Assembly: GCA_945897825.1 (NCBI GenBank)
Contig: CAMDGX010000037.1
Location: forward strand, 1 to 40,589
Direction of reading: 5' to 3'
DNA: 40,589 nucleotides
Source: Asaia bogorensis
GTDB lineage: Bacteria; Pseudomonadota; Alphaproteobacteria; Acetobacterales; Acetobacteraceae
Below are positions 1 through 8,047 of the stretch, one piece after another. Position 1 is the first letter of the stretch; each line of letters begins with the position of its first letter. The notes under the pieces were generated by a model, which had not been told where the DNA came from, made no database searches, and saw only the letters and a program-made list of their open reading frames with translations. Both the position numbers and the translations under genes were made by a program.

Positions 1-420
1 CGCCCCCCACACCAGCGCCCCCACCAGCAGCCCCATCGCCGGCCGCCCGATGAACACCGGCCGCCCATCCGCCGCAGCGGCCGGCAGCCATTGCAGCAGC
101 GCCACGGGCACCAGCATCCACAGCAGGAACCCGAACGCCAGCCCGAACAGCCACCCGCCCAGCGGATCGTTCGCCGCGCGCCCGAACGCCAGCCCATACA
201 GCACCCCGGCCACCGTCAGCACCACGGCACAGCCCAGCGCCACCACCACGCGGCCGATCGCCGCCCCGCCGACCGCATGGGCCAACGCCTGCAGCCAGCC
301 GAACCCCTCCAGCACCGCCACCGCCGGCAGCGCCGCCGCCAGGCCGGCCAGCGCGCCCGCCGCCAGCGGCCGCTGCGTCGGCCCGGGATCGAGCCCATGC
401 GCCCGCACCATGCTGATCAT
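1..420 (-). CDS. Integral membrane protein, C-terminus beyond window edge
   Basis: This frame is open from the ATG at 420 to the window edge, giving at least 140 residues. The product is strongly hydrophobic: a segment at about residues 18-35, another at about 60-80, a third at about 90-110 (ending in the stretch FLLWMLVPVALL), and the start of a fourth at the edge, separated by short polar loops such as RAANDPLGG. Its ATG overlaps the stop codon of the upstream glycoside hydrolase gene (ATGA, 420-417), so the two are very probably translated together. I do not recognise the family. The coupling suggests a membrane partner of the membrane-anchored hydrolase. An alternative start is the ATG three codons downstream at 411. 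Confidence 0.72.
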   Translation of the reverse strand, partial: MISMVRAHGLDPGPTQRPLAAGALAGLAAALPAVAVLEGFGWLQALAHAVGGAAIGRVVVALGCAVVLTVAGVLYGLAFGRAANDPLGGWLFGLAFGFLLWMLVPVALLQWLPAAAADGRPVFIGRPAMGLLVGALVWGA

Positions 421-2267
421 GGCTGAACGATCCGCCCCGCATCCGGCTCGCCGCCCACCACGGCCCCCGCATCCGGCGGCGCCACCATCCGCCCGCCCGC
501 CGCATCGGCCAGCACCTGCTCCAAGGTCGGGTCCCGCGCCAGGTCGCGCTCGAAGATCCGCACCATGTGCCGGTAGGATTGCCCCACCAGCCGCGGATCA
601 CGGTTCAGGTCGAACAGCCCGACCGGGTTCACATTGCCCCGCGCCGCCGACAGCCCGACATCCCAGTCCACCTGGTCGGTCAGCGAATACCAGGTGAAGC
701 CGACGATCGGCACGCCGCTCTCGCGCAGCAGCTGCACGTTGTGCCACTGGCGCCACAGCCAGCGCGGCCCCTCGCGCGCATCCTGGTGGTTGGTCTCGGT
801 GTGCATCAGCGGCCTTCGGTAGCGCTCGTAGTATTGCTGCGCCACGACATACCAGCCGAACAGCTCGCCCAGCGTCTGCGCCCGCCCGTTGGTGTCGATC
901 AGCTTCTCGTTCCACACGTAGTAGTCCACGCCCAGGATCGCCCGGCTCTTCACATCCTGCTGCATGAACCAGGCATACTCGTCATCCGGCATGCCGTGCT
1001 CGCGCAGATACGTGCGCATCCCGTCGCTGACCGGATGGCCATACAGCAGGTCCAGCGGCAGGAAGCGCCGCTCGTTCTCGAATGCCGCGATGCGCACCAC
1101 CTCCGGCTCCGGGCAGCATGGCTGGTAGAACTCGCCGCTCTCGCTGTTGATGAAGATCGCATCCGGCCGCACCGCGCGGATCGCCTGCGCCATCAGCACG
1201 CCGGCCTTCGCCACGTTGCGCACCGCGGTCACGAAGCTGCGCTCGTCGCGCCGCTGCTCGTTCCACATGCCCTCCAGCGCCGAGAGCTTGGTGCACACGT
1301 ACATCTCGTTCACCGGCGTGTACAGCTTCACCCACGGATAGCGCCGCGCGAAGGCGCCGGCGAACTCCGCCAGCGCGGGGGCCAGCTCCGGGTTCTGGAA
1401 ATTGCCCAGCCAGTCCGGCACGCCGAAATGCACCAGGTCGATCATCGGCACGATGCCCAGCCGCCGCATCTCGGCCGCCACCGCATCCATGAAGCCCCAC
1501 TCGTACTGCCCCGGCCCGCGGAACATCAGGTGCACCGGCGGGCCGTAGCGCAGGTGGCGCAGCCCCATCTCCCGCACCAGGCCGAGATCCTCGCGCCAGC
1601 GCCGGTAATGGCCGCTCGCCGCCATCTGGTCCATGCGCCAGCGCCCGTGCTCGATGGTCGGGTAGCTGCACTCGATGCCGGTGGCGAACATGAACCGGTC
1701 CTCCGGCGGCGCGGGCTCGGGCGCCAGCAGAAGCTCGGGGGCGGCCAAGGGAGGCGTGGCCAGGTGCGGCGGGCGATGGCTCGGAAACCCCACCGGGCGC
1801 GTGTACAGCGCCCCCAGCACCGCGCCCCATACCAGGTGCCCGACCGCCAGCGCCAGCGGCACCCCCACCGCCTCGTCGAACGGCGACAGCGCCGGGCGCA
1901 CCAGCCGCCCCGCCTCCACACCCTCGCTCAGCATCAGCTGCAACTGCGGCCGCAGCACCAGCAACGCCAGCAGCAGCGGCCCGACGGAGAACGCCACGCC
2001 CTGCAGCACCGGGCGCACCGGCAGCAGCGAGAAGAAAAAGAACGCGTAGAACAGCCCCCACAGCGCCCCCACCGCCAGGTGCAGCAGCAGCCCCACCGCC
2101 CAGCGCGCCCAAGGCGCGCCCCCCGGCAACGCGACGGCCCCGACCGGGTCCACCATGTCCGGCACCGGCAACCCCAGCGCTGCCACCGCCAGCGACACCG
2201 CCGCCCAGGCCAGCGCCCCCAGCATCCCGGCCAGGAGCGCCTTGCCAAAGGCCACCTGCCGGATCAC
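417..2267 (-). CDS. Membrane-anchored GH1-type glycoside hydrolase
   Basis: This is a two-part protein of about 616 residues. Residues 1-160 hold four predicted membrane segments (about 10-35, 55-83, 88-106, 135-155). A proline-rich linker follows, then a TIM-barrel glycoside hydrolase of GH1 type from about residue 192. YTPVNEMY (E321) matches the TxNEP acid/base motif, and MHTETN (E491) sits where the GH1 nucleophile ITENG is expected; GVPDWLGNF and FTWYSLTDQVDWD also fit family-1 glycosylhydrolases. The substrate cannot be read from the sequence. I chose the GTG at 2267 because the frame further upstream is translated repeat E1, which makes unreliable residues such as SFLVLFFKKE; no strong ribosome site confirms the GTG. 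The stop overlaps the next gene's ATG. Confidence 0.85.
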   Translation of the reverse strand: MIRQVAFGKALLAGMLGALAWAAVSLAVAALGLPVPDMVDPVGAVALPGGAPWARWAVGLLLHLAVGALWGLFYAFFFFSLLPVRPVLQGVAFSVGPLLLALLVLRPQLQLMLSEGVEAGRLVRPALSPFDEAVGVPLALAVGHLVWGAVLGALYTRPVGFPSHRPPHLATPPLAAPELLLAPEPAPPEDRFMFATGIECSYPTIEHGRWRMDQMAASGHYRRWREDLGLVREMGLRHLRYGPPVHLMFRGPGQYEWGFMDAVAAEMRRLGIVPMIDLVHFGVPDWLGNFQNPELAPALAEFAGAFARRYPWVKLYTPVNEMYVCTKLSALEGMWNEQRRDERSFVTAVRNVAKAGVLMAQAIRAVRPDAIFINSESGEFYQPCCPEPEVVRIAAFENERRFLPLDLLYGHPVSDGMRTYLREHGMPDDEYAWFMQQDVKSRAILGVDYYVWNEKLIDTNGRAQTLGELFGWYVVAQQYYERYRRPLMHTETNHQDAREGPRWLWRQWHNVQLLRESGVPIVGFTWYSLTDQVDWDVGLSAARGNVNPVGLFDLNRDPRLVGQSYRHMVRIFERDLARDPTLEQVLADAAGGRMVAPPDAGAVVGGEPDAGRIVQP

Positions 2268-2340
2268 CCGCGCACCGCCATCGCCCGTCTCCCGCCCGTC
2301 GGGAGGGGAAGCGGCAAGGGTCGATAGGGTTCCAGAAAGA

Positions 2341-2470
2341 GAAGGATGTTCTTTTTTGAAAAAAAGAACCAAAAAACTTCTATCCGTTTGCCCCGCAGCC
2401 AATCACCCAGCCACACCGCCAATGGATGAAGTTTTTTTGCTTCTTTTTGTTCACAAAAAGAAGGCCTTCC
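2341..2470 (+). repeat. Cloverleaf-like intergenic element, copy E1 (A→B)
   Basis: The A hairpin (2348-2369) has arms GTTCTTTTTT and AAAAAAGAAC. The B hairpin (2440-2463) has arms CTTCTTTTTG and CAAAAAGAAG around TTCA. Between them, complementary arms (CAAAAAACTT and AAGTTTTTTTG, then a CCGTTTG-like and a CAATGGATG-like segment) bracket a GC-rich core. The copy ends CCTTCC, directly against the stop codon of the heptose kinase gene at 2471. Confidence 0.9.
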
Positions 2471-3484
2471 CTACTCGACGAGCACCGCCCGCAAATCCTC
2501 GCAGCGCACCACGCCTGTCCCCGGCCGCGCCCCCACGACGCCCGCCGCCGCGTTGGCCAGCAGTGCCGCCAGCCGCACCGGCAGCCCTGCCGCCACGCCC
2601 GCCGCCATGGTCGCCACCGCCGCGTCCCCGGCGCCGGACAGGTCCACCAGCAGCGCCGGATCAAGGCGGAAATGCACCGCGCCCTCGGCGTCCACCAGGC
2701 TGAGCCCCTCCTCGCCGCGCTTGACCAGCACCGCGCCGATGCCGTGCGCCGCGCGCACCGCCTGCGCCGCCGCCGCGATTTCCGCGTCGCCCTCCGGCAG
2801 CTCGTCCGCCGTGGGGTCGAGGTCGGCGCGGTGCGGTATCAGCACATCGGCGCCGGCATAGCGGGCGAAATCCGCCGCGCGCATGTCCACCACCACGCGC
2901 CGGTTGGCGGCATGGGCGGCGGCGATCAGCTGCGCCGGCACCTCGCCTGCCAGCACGCCCTTGCGGTAGTCCGACAGCACCACCACCGAGGTCGCCGCCA
3001 TCGCGTCGCGCGCGATGCGCTGCAGCCGCTCGGCCAGCTTGGGATGGATCGGGCGCGTATCCTCGCGGTCGGTGCGCAGCAATTGCTGCCCGCCCTGGCG
3101 GCTGCCCTCGGCGACATAGCGCGTCTTGACGGTGGTCACTCGCCCGCCCTGCACCAGCAGCCACGGCTCGACGCCCGGCTGCCCGCCGATCAACCCGGTC
3201 AGCTCTGCCCCGGCCGCGTCGTCGCCGACCACCGAGACGAACGCGACGGCGGCCCCCAGCGCGCAGAGATTGTGCACCACGTTGCCCGCGCCACCCGGCT
3301 CGTCCAGTTCGGTGGCCATGGTCAGCACCGGCACCGGCGCCTCCGGGCTCATGCGCCGCACCCGGCCGAAGATGTAGCGGTCCAGCATCGCATCGCCGAC
3401 CACCAGGATCCGCGCGCGGACCAGGCGGTCGATCGCGCGGCCGATGTCCAGGGAGTCGTCCGGCCCGTCGACGCTGCTGCTCAT
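2471..3484 (-). CDS. hldA: D-glycero-beta-D-manno-heptose-7-phosphate kinase (HldA/RfaE domain I)
   Basis: This is a PfkB-family sugar kinase of 337 residues that phosphorylates heptose 7-phosphate at C1 on the way to ADP-heptose for the LPS inner core. Family marks visible: ARILVVGDAMLDRYIFGRV near the N-terminus, RRMSPEAPVPVL, the GGAGNVVHNL sugar-binding region, VVVLSDYRKGVLAG, VLVKRGEEG, and the C-terminal anion-hole/catalytic motif DLSGAGDAAVATMA with the base Asp. Alanine in place of the common Thr/Ser after that Asp is slightly unusual. Only the kinase domain is present, so the adenylyltransferase activity fused in HldE must be encoded elsewhere. The gene lies 51 bases after the phosphoesterase gene in the same direction. 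Repeat E1 touches its stop codon. Confidence 0.88.
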   Translation of the reverse strand: MSSSVDGPDDSLDIGRAIDRLVRARILVVGDAMLDRYIFGRVRRMSPEAPVPVLTMATELDEPGGAGNVVHNLCALGAAVAFVSVVGDDAAGAELTGLIGGQPGVEPWLLVQGGRVTTVKTRYVAEGSRQGGQQLLRTDREDTRPIHPKLAERLQRIARDAMAATSVVVLSDYRKGVLAGEVPAQLIAAAHAANRRVVVDMRAADFARYAGADVLIPHRADLDPTADELPEGDAEIAAAAQAVRAAHGIGAVLVKRGEEGLSLVDAEGAVHFRLDPALLVDLSGAGDAAVATMAAGVAAGLPVRLAALLANAAAGVVGARPGTGVVRCEDLRAVLVE

Positions 3485-3535
3485 GCCCTCGCCCTACCGG
3501 ACCCCCACCCGCATGGCAAGCAGCCCGCCTTCTCC

Positions 3536-4249
3536 CTAAGTGCTCAGGAACCGCAGCCGATCCGCCTCGAACACGCCGCAGGTCAGCGCGCCGCCGAGCA
3601 CCGCCCCGGTGTCCAGCCCGATCCGGTTCGCCCGCACCACCGGGTCCGCGTCCTCCGGCGTGTGCCCGTGCACCACGACGGCCTCGTGCGTCGCGGCGCT
3701 GGAAAGGAACGGCTCGCGGATCCACAGCAGGTCCTGGCGCGTCTGCTTGTCCAGCGCCACGCCCGGGCGCACCCCGGCATGCACGAACACGTAGCCGCCG
3801 GCGCGATGCGTCAGCGCCAGCGCGCGGATGAAGGCCAGGTGCGGCGCCGGCAGCAGCGCCTCCCAGCGCTTGAACGGCGTGCGCGGCGGCACCCCCCAGC
3901 TGGACAGCGCCGCGTGGCCGCCATTGGCGATCCACACCTCCGCATCCGTCCGCCGCCCGGCCAGCGCGCCCAGCAGCAGGTCCTCGTGGTTGCCGACCAG
4001 GTTCAGCACCCGCGCGCCGGCCACCGGAAAGGGGGCGATCAGCCGCGCGATCACGCCGGCGCTGTCCGGCCCGCGGTCGATGTAGTCGCCCAGGTGGATC
4101 ACCAGCGGGTCCGGATGCGGGCGGGCGCGCAGGTCCTCGCCGATCGCGCGGTGCATCGCGTCCAGCCGGTCCAGGCAGCCATGCACGTCGCCGACGGCAT
4201 AGATCCGCTGCCCAGGGGGCAGCGCGGCCGGCGCTAACCTCTCGTTCAT
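3536..4249 (-). CDS. Calcineurin-like metallophosphoesterase (PPP-type serine/threonine phosphatase family)
   Basis: A 237-residue cytoplasmic phosphoesterase with the full set of metal-binding motifs in order: GDVHGCLDRL (residues about 20-29), GDYIDRGPDS (about 54-63) and GNHEDLLLG (about 86-94), with C-terminal histidines in VFVHAG and VVVHGHTPE. This is the PPP arrangement shared by bacterial PrpA/ApaH-like and serine/threonine phosphatases. The length is normal for bacterial PPP enzymes and short for ApaH, so I do not assign diadenosine tetraphosphatase. It is the first gene of the minus-strand run that continues into hldA. A divergent gene starts about 108 bases away. Confidence 0.85.
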   Translation of the reverse strand: MNERLAPAALPPGQRIYAVGDVHGCLDRLDAMHRAIGEDLRARPHPDPLVIHLGDYIDRGPDSAGVIARLIAPFPVAGARVLNLVGNHEDLLLGALAGRRTDAEVWIANGGHAALSSWGVPPRTPFKRWEALLPAPHLAFIRALALTHRAGGYVFVHAGVRPGVALDKQTRQDLLWIREPFLSSAATHEAVVVHGHTPEDADPVVRANRIGLDTGAVLGGALTCGVFEADRLRFLST

Positions 4250-4343
4250 CCCATCCCCTTAGCGTTCCGCCCGGATCGCCACAAGCCGGGGCCCGCCCCC
4301 GCGCCCCGCACGACAGGGCCCAATACCGGACCCGGCACGCACC

Positions 4344-4361
4344 ATGAGGGTGAAGACATGA
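4344..4361 (+). other. Possible five-codon leader ORF overlapping the next start
   Basis: ATG AGG GTG AAG ACA TGA (MRVKT) ends in a TGA that overlaps the ATG of the following gene (ATGA, 4358-4361). The same stretch, GAGGGTGAAG, also acts as the purine-rich ribosome site for that gene. It could be a coupling mini-ORF or simply chance; nothing here decides it. Confidence 0.25.
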
Positions 4362-5953
4362 CGATGGCGTTGACGGCCAGGATCCCCGGCGAACCCGCCG
4401 CCCCCGCCGCCCCCCGGCCGCACCGCCGCGCCCGCGCCGGCGACCTGCTGCTGGCCGACGCGCTCGATCGCGAGGCCCGCGCCCCCCAGGGCCGCTTCGC
4501 CGTGGTCGTGCGCCTGTCCCGCCTGCCGCCGCCCGGCCCGCGCCCCTATCACCGCCGCGTCGCCCGCGCCCTGCTGGAGGATTGCGCCCAGCGCCACGGC
4601 GGCCAGGTGCTCCAGCTCGCCAGCGGCGACCTCGTCCTGCTCGCCCACGCCCCATCCCTCGCCGCTGCCGAACCGCAAACGGCCGTCGACACGCCCCAGG
4701 CCCTGCCCGCCCTGCTCGCCCGCCTGCTCCACCTGGATGGCGACGAGGCCGACGGCCCGGTCACCACGCTCGTGACCCTGGCCGAAGGGCACGACCAGCT
4801 GCGCGCCCTGCTCGACGAGCCCGCCCATGCCGACCCCCACTCCGATCCCCATTCCGACGACGAGGAGGAACCCGCCGGCCGGCCGCGCAACCCCTTCGCC
4901 GGCCGCCTCTCGCCGGGCTTCCCGCCGCTGACCCCCGGCGGGCTCGCCCCGGTGCCGGCCGGCGGCATCGCCCAGTTGCTGCGCGTGCAAACCACCGCCC
5001 GCCTGCCGCCGCGCGGCGCGCCGCCCACCGCCCCGATCCTGCCGGTCCACCGCGCCCCCGCGATCGAGCCCGGCCTGCTCGCCGCCCACCTCGCCGCCCA
5101 CCAGCCCTCCCGCGGGCCGGAGGCCCGCAACCTGCCCTCCCGCGGGCCGGAGGCCGGCAGCCTGCCGACCGACCCCTGGCTGCGCCAACACCTCGCCGAC
5201 GCGCTCGGCCGCTCGCTGCTGGCAGCACTCCAGGCGGAATGGGGCGGCGGCGGCCCGCTCGATGCCGCCCCGCGCCCCTTCGTGCCGCCGCTGCTGCTGC
5301 GCCTGCCGCTGGCGCTGATCGCCACCCCGGCCTTCGCCGCGTTCGCAGCCCTGCCGCATGGCGAGGCTCCGCCCTCCGTCGCCATCGCCATGGCCGAGGC
5401 CGCCGCCGACCCCGCCGCCTGGGTCGCCGCGCGCACCCGCCTGGCCGCCGCCGCGATGCCCCTGGTGCTCGACGGGCTCAGCCACCACGCCCTGGTGCTC
5501 GCCCGCCCCGAGGCGCTGGGAGCAGACATGCTCGTCCTGCCGTGGAGCACCGCCCTGCCCCGCCTGCCCGCCGCGCGCCAGGCCGAGGTCGCCGCCGCCA
5601 TCGCCCGCATCGGCCCCGACCGCTTCCTGATGACCGGGGCCGACGGCGAGGCCGCGCTGCGCTGGGGCCGGGCCGCCGGCATCCAACTGTTCCAGGGCAA
5701 CCATGTGGAAGCGATGCTCGCCGCCACCCGCCTGCTGGCCTGCCCCGGCCCCGGAAGCCGGCGCGAAAGCGGCAGCGAGCCCGTCAGCCTGGACGACCAT
5801 CCATGCGGCCTGCGCGCCTGCACCGGGCGCGGCACCGCCGCCACCCAGTCCGGCCGCGCCGGCTGCATCCGCCCCGACCTGCTCGACCGCGCCATCCCGC
5901 CCCGGCGGGATCGCGTCCTCCCCGCCACCGTGATGGCCCGCGCCGTCGCATGA
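4358..5953 (+). CDS. Degenerate EAL-like protein, first of a tandem pair
   Basis: The product has 531 residues with no signal peptide or membrane segment. The N-terminal part (about 40-115) has an alpha/beta pattern reading FAVVVRLSRLPPPGPRPYHRRV…LQLASGDLVLLAHAP, loosely like a worn GGDEF-type domain. A proline-rich, acidic linker (about 150-260) contains a duplicated ten-residue unit. The C-terminal half ends in GIQLFQGNHVEAML, which resembles the last strand and helix of EAL domains (FQG…). I cannot find an EAL/EVL signature or the metal-binding NE, DD and K motifs, so catalysis of cyclic-di-GMP breakdown is unlikely. The stop overlaps the next gene (ATGA, 5950-5953), whose product has the same layout. 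Function unknown; a c-di-GMP-related regulatory role is only inference. Confidence 0.7.
   Translation: MTMALTARIPGEPAAPAAPRPHRRARAGDLLLADALDREARAPQGRFAVVVRLSRLPPPGPRPYHRRVARALLEDCAQRHGGQVLQLASGDLVLLAHAPSLAAAEPQTAVDTPQALPALLARLLHLDGDEADGPVTTLVTLAEGHDQLRALLDEPAHADPHSDPHSDDEEEPAGRPRNPFAGRLSPGFPPLTPGGLAPVPAGGIAQLLRVQTTARLPPRGAPPTAPILPVHRAPAIEPGLLAAHLAAHQPSRGPEARNLPSRGPEAGSLPTDPWLRQHLADALGRSLLAALQAEWGGGGPLDAAPRPFVPPLLLRLPLALIATPAFAAFAALPHGEAPPSVAIAMAEAAADPAAWVAARTRLAAAAMPLVLDGLSHHALVLARPEALGADMLVLPWSTALPRLPAARQAEVAAAIARIGPDRFLMTGADGEAALRWGRAAGIQLFQGNHVEAMLAATRLLACPGPGSRRESGSEPVSLDDHPCGLRACTGRGTAATQSGRAGCIRPDLLDRAIPPRRDRVLPATVMARAVA
5104..5163 (+). repeat. In-frame 30-bp direct duplication within coding sequence
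   Basis: Two 30-base units lie head to tail (5104-5133 and 5134-5163) and share a 22-base identical start whose GCCCTCCCGCGGG…CCGGAGGCC is nearly palindromic. They encode PSRGPEARNL and PSRGPEAGSL in the linker of the EAL-like protein. Confidence 0.8.
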
Positions 5954-7131
5954 ACGCCCTCGCCGAAATCGTCGCGGCTCCCCCCCGGCCCGCCCAGGCG
6001 GCACCGCCCCCTGGCCAACCCCCTGGCCCGTCCCAGTCGGAAGCTGCCCGCGCGCTCGATGCCCTGGTGCGCGAAACCGTCGCCACCGGCATCGCCCGCC
6101 AGGCCCTGCTGCTGCGCCTGTCCGGCCTTCCGCGCGCGCTGGCCCAGCCGCACCACCTGCGCCTGGCCGTCGAGGCGCTGGAACCGCTGCTCGCCGCCGA
6201 CCGCGCCCGCCTGTTCCAGCTGCCCAACAACGACGCCGCCGTGGTCTGGCGCGGCCCCGCCCCCACCCTGCTGGCCGACAGCCTGGCCCGGCTGGACACG
6301 CTGTTCTCCGGCGCCTTCCCGCAGGGCGGCACCCTGGCCCGCCATCTCGGCCTGCCGGAGGAAGCCGACCTGCTGCTCGCCGCCGCCGCCGCCAGCCTGC
6401 GCCCGCCGCCGCCGCCCGCCCCCGTCGTCGCGCGCCTGCCGCTCGACCCGCCCGCCCTCGCGGCGCTGGAGGAGGCCCTGTCGCGCGCCGACCTCTCCCG
6501 CTTCGCCCGCCGCCGCGCCGTCTGCACCCTGGTCCCCGGCCGGGGCCTGCGCCGCGCCTGGGACACGCGGCAGTTCTCCCTGTCCGAGCTGGCCGAAACC
6601 CTCGCTCCGGACCGCGACCTCAAGGCCGCCCCCTGGCTGTTCCGCCGCCTGACCCGCATCCTCGACCTGCGCATGATGGCCCTGCTCTCCGCCCCGCAGG
6701 AACTCGACCGCGCCGGGCCCTTCGCCTTGCCGCTGAACGTCGCCTCGATCCTCTCGCCCGCCTTCCTGCGCTTCGACTCCGCCCTGCCGGCCCGCCTGCG
6801 CGGCCAGGTGGTGCTGGCGCTGCGCCCGGAGGACGTGCTGGCCGACCCGCCCGCCTTCCTGTTCGCCCGCGGCTTCGCCCAGGCGCGCGGCTTCCGCCTG
6901 CTGCTCTCCGGCCTCACCGCCACCATCGCCGGCGCCTTCCCCGCCGAGGCCAGCGGCTTCGACCACCTGGAACTCGCCTGGGACCCCGCCCTGGCCACCA
7001 CCACGCCCGCCGCCCTCGGCCTGCTCCCGCGCACCACCGTGCTGTCCGCCGTCGGCAGCCCCGCGGCGCTGGACTGGGCGCGCACCCACGCCATCCCCCT
7101 CGTCACCGGCCCGCTCGCCCTCCCCACCTGA
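5950..7131 (+). CDS. Degenerate EAL-like protein, second of a tandem pair
   Basis: A 393-residue cytoplasmic protein starting at the ATG of the ATGA overlap with the preceding gene. The stretch QALLLRLSGLPRALAQPHHLRLAV…LFQLPNNDAAVVWRGP aligns by eye with the N-terminal region of the previous product, so the two look like diverged paralogues. The later part (LTRILDLRMMALL, then PFALPLNVASILSPAFLRFDSAL) resembles the middle of an EAL domain, where LSVNLS-type motifs stand. No intact EAL signature or set of metal ligands is visible. The long shared frame upstream of 5950 is antisense-like noise and not part of the gene. The function is unknown; paired non-catalytic EAL-fold proteins might act as a heteromeric sensor or scaffold, which is inference. 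Confidence 0.75.
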   Translation: MNALAEIVAAPPRPAQAAPPPGQPPGPSQSEAARALDALVRETVATGIARQALLLRLSGLPRALAQPHHLRLAVEALEPLLAADRARLFQLPNNDAAVVWRGPAPTLLADSLARLDTLFSGAFPQGGTLARHLGLPEEADLLLAAAAASLRPPPPPAPVVARLPLDPPALAALEEALSRADLSRFARRRAVCTLVPGRGLRRAWDTRQFSLSELAETLAPDRDLKAAPWLFRRLTRILDLRMMALLSAPQELDRAGPFALPLNVASILSPAFLRFDSALPARLRGQVVLALRPEDVLADPPAFLFARGFAQARGFRLLLSGLTATIAGAFPAEASGFDHLELAWDPALATTTPAALGLLPRTTVLSAVGSPAALDWARTHAIPLVTGPLALPT

Positions 7132-7176
7132 CCGCTGGGCCTTGGCGCGGCCCCCCGCCCGCCATACACACCCGCC

Positions 7177-7917
7177 ATGACCGACGCGATCCGCGTGAGC
7201 GGCCTCACCAAGCGCTACGGCGAGACCCTGGCGGTCGACGCCCTGTCCTTCGCCGCCGCGCGCGGGCAGACCATCGGCCTGCTCGGCGGCAACGGCGCCG
7301 GCAAGACCACCACCATCGCCATGCTGATGGGCCTGCTGATCCCGACGGCCGGCACCATCCACGTCCTGGGCCACGACATGGCGCGCGACCGCTTCGCCGC
7401 CCTCGCCCGCATGAACTTCTCCAGCCCCTACGTCTCGCTGCCCGCCCGCCTCTCGGTGGCGGAAAACCTGCGCGTCTACGGCCACCTCTACGGCGTGCGC
7501 GGCCTGGAAGCGCGCATCCGCGAACTCGCCGCCGAGCTCGACCTCACCGACCTGCTCGCCCGCCCCGCCGGCCAGCTCTCCGCCGGGCAGAAGACCCGCG
7601 TGGCGCTTGCCAAGTCGCTGATCAACCGCCCGGAACTGCTGCTGCTCGACGAACCCACCGCCAGCCTGGACCCCGATACTGGCGACCTGGTGCGCAGCTG
7701 GCTGGAGCGCTACCGAACCGCCACCGGCTGCACCATCCTGCTCGCCAGCCACAACATGGCCGAGGTCGAACGCCTGTGCTCGCATGTGCTCATGATGAAA
7801 ACCGGCCGCATCGTCGACCAGGGCAGCCCGGCGGACCTGCTCACGCGCTACGGGCGGGATGACCTTGAGCAGGTGTTCCTCGATATCGCGCGCAACCGGC
7901 GGGAGGGAAGCAAGTGA
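7177..7917 (+). CDS. ABC transporter ATP-binding protein (ABC-2 exporter type)
   Basis: A 246-residue ATPase subunit, the usual size. Walker A is GGNGAGKTT (residues 37-45), followed by the ABC signature LSAGQKTR, Walker B LLLLDEPTASLDP, and the switch histidine in LLASHNMAEVE. It resembles the NodI/CcmA/DrrA-like exporter ATPases that pair with ABC-2 permeases. Its permease follows at about 8048, but repeat E2 separates the two and overlaps this gene's TGA stop codon (7915-7917). The exported substrate cannot be inferred. The start at 7177 gives the expected N-terminus (IRVSGLTKRYG). Confidence 0.92.
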   Translation: MTDAIRVSGLTKRYGETLAVDALSFAAARGQTIGLLGGNGAGKTTTIAMLMGLLIPTAGTIHVLGHDMARDRFAALARMNFSSPYVSLPARLSVAENLRVYGHLYGVRGLEARIRELAAELDLTDLLARPAGQLSAGQKTRVALAKSLINRPELLLLDEPTASLDPDTGDLVRSWLERYRTATGCTILLASHNMAEVERLCSHVLMMKTGRIVDQGSPADLLTRYGRDDLEQVFLDIARNRREGSK

Positions 7918-8046
7918 AGGATTCTTCTTTTTGTGAACAAAAAGAAGCAAAAAAACTTTTCCCCAAGGCACCGGGGCCGCTCGTCCCGGGCCCGGCGCAA
8001 TGGGCGAAAAGTTTTTTGGTTCTTTTTTTCAAAAAAGAACCCTTCC
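7916..8046 (-). repeat. Cloverleaf-like intergenic element, copy E2 (B→A)
   Basis: Inverted copy: the B hairpin (CTTCTTTTTG…CAAAAAGAAG) lies on the left and the A hairpin (arms GTTCTTTTTT and AAAAAAGAAC) on the right. The core GCACCGGGGCC…GGGCCCGGCGC is GC-rich and roughly self-complementary. It sits between the ATPase and permease genes of one transporter. The left end overlaps the ATPase stop codon and the right end is CCTTCC at 8041-8046. Confidence 0.9.
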
Positions 8047-8047
8047 T

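Noticed and set aside
567-2327. A 586-codon open frame on the plus strand
   Set aside because: It is antisense to the GH1-type gene, is rich in Arg, Pro, His and Gln as expected from GC-rich shadow frames, and has no family motif.
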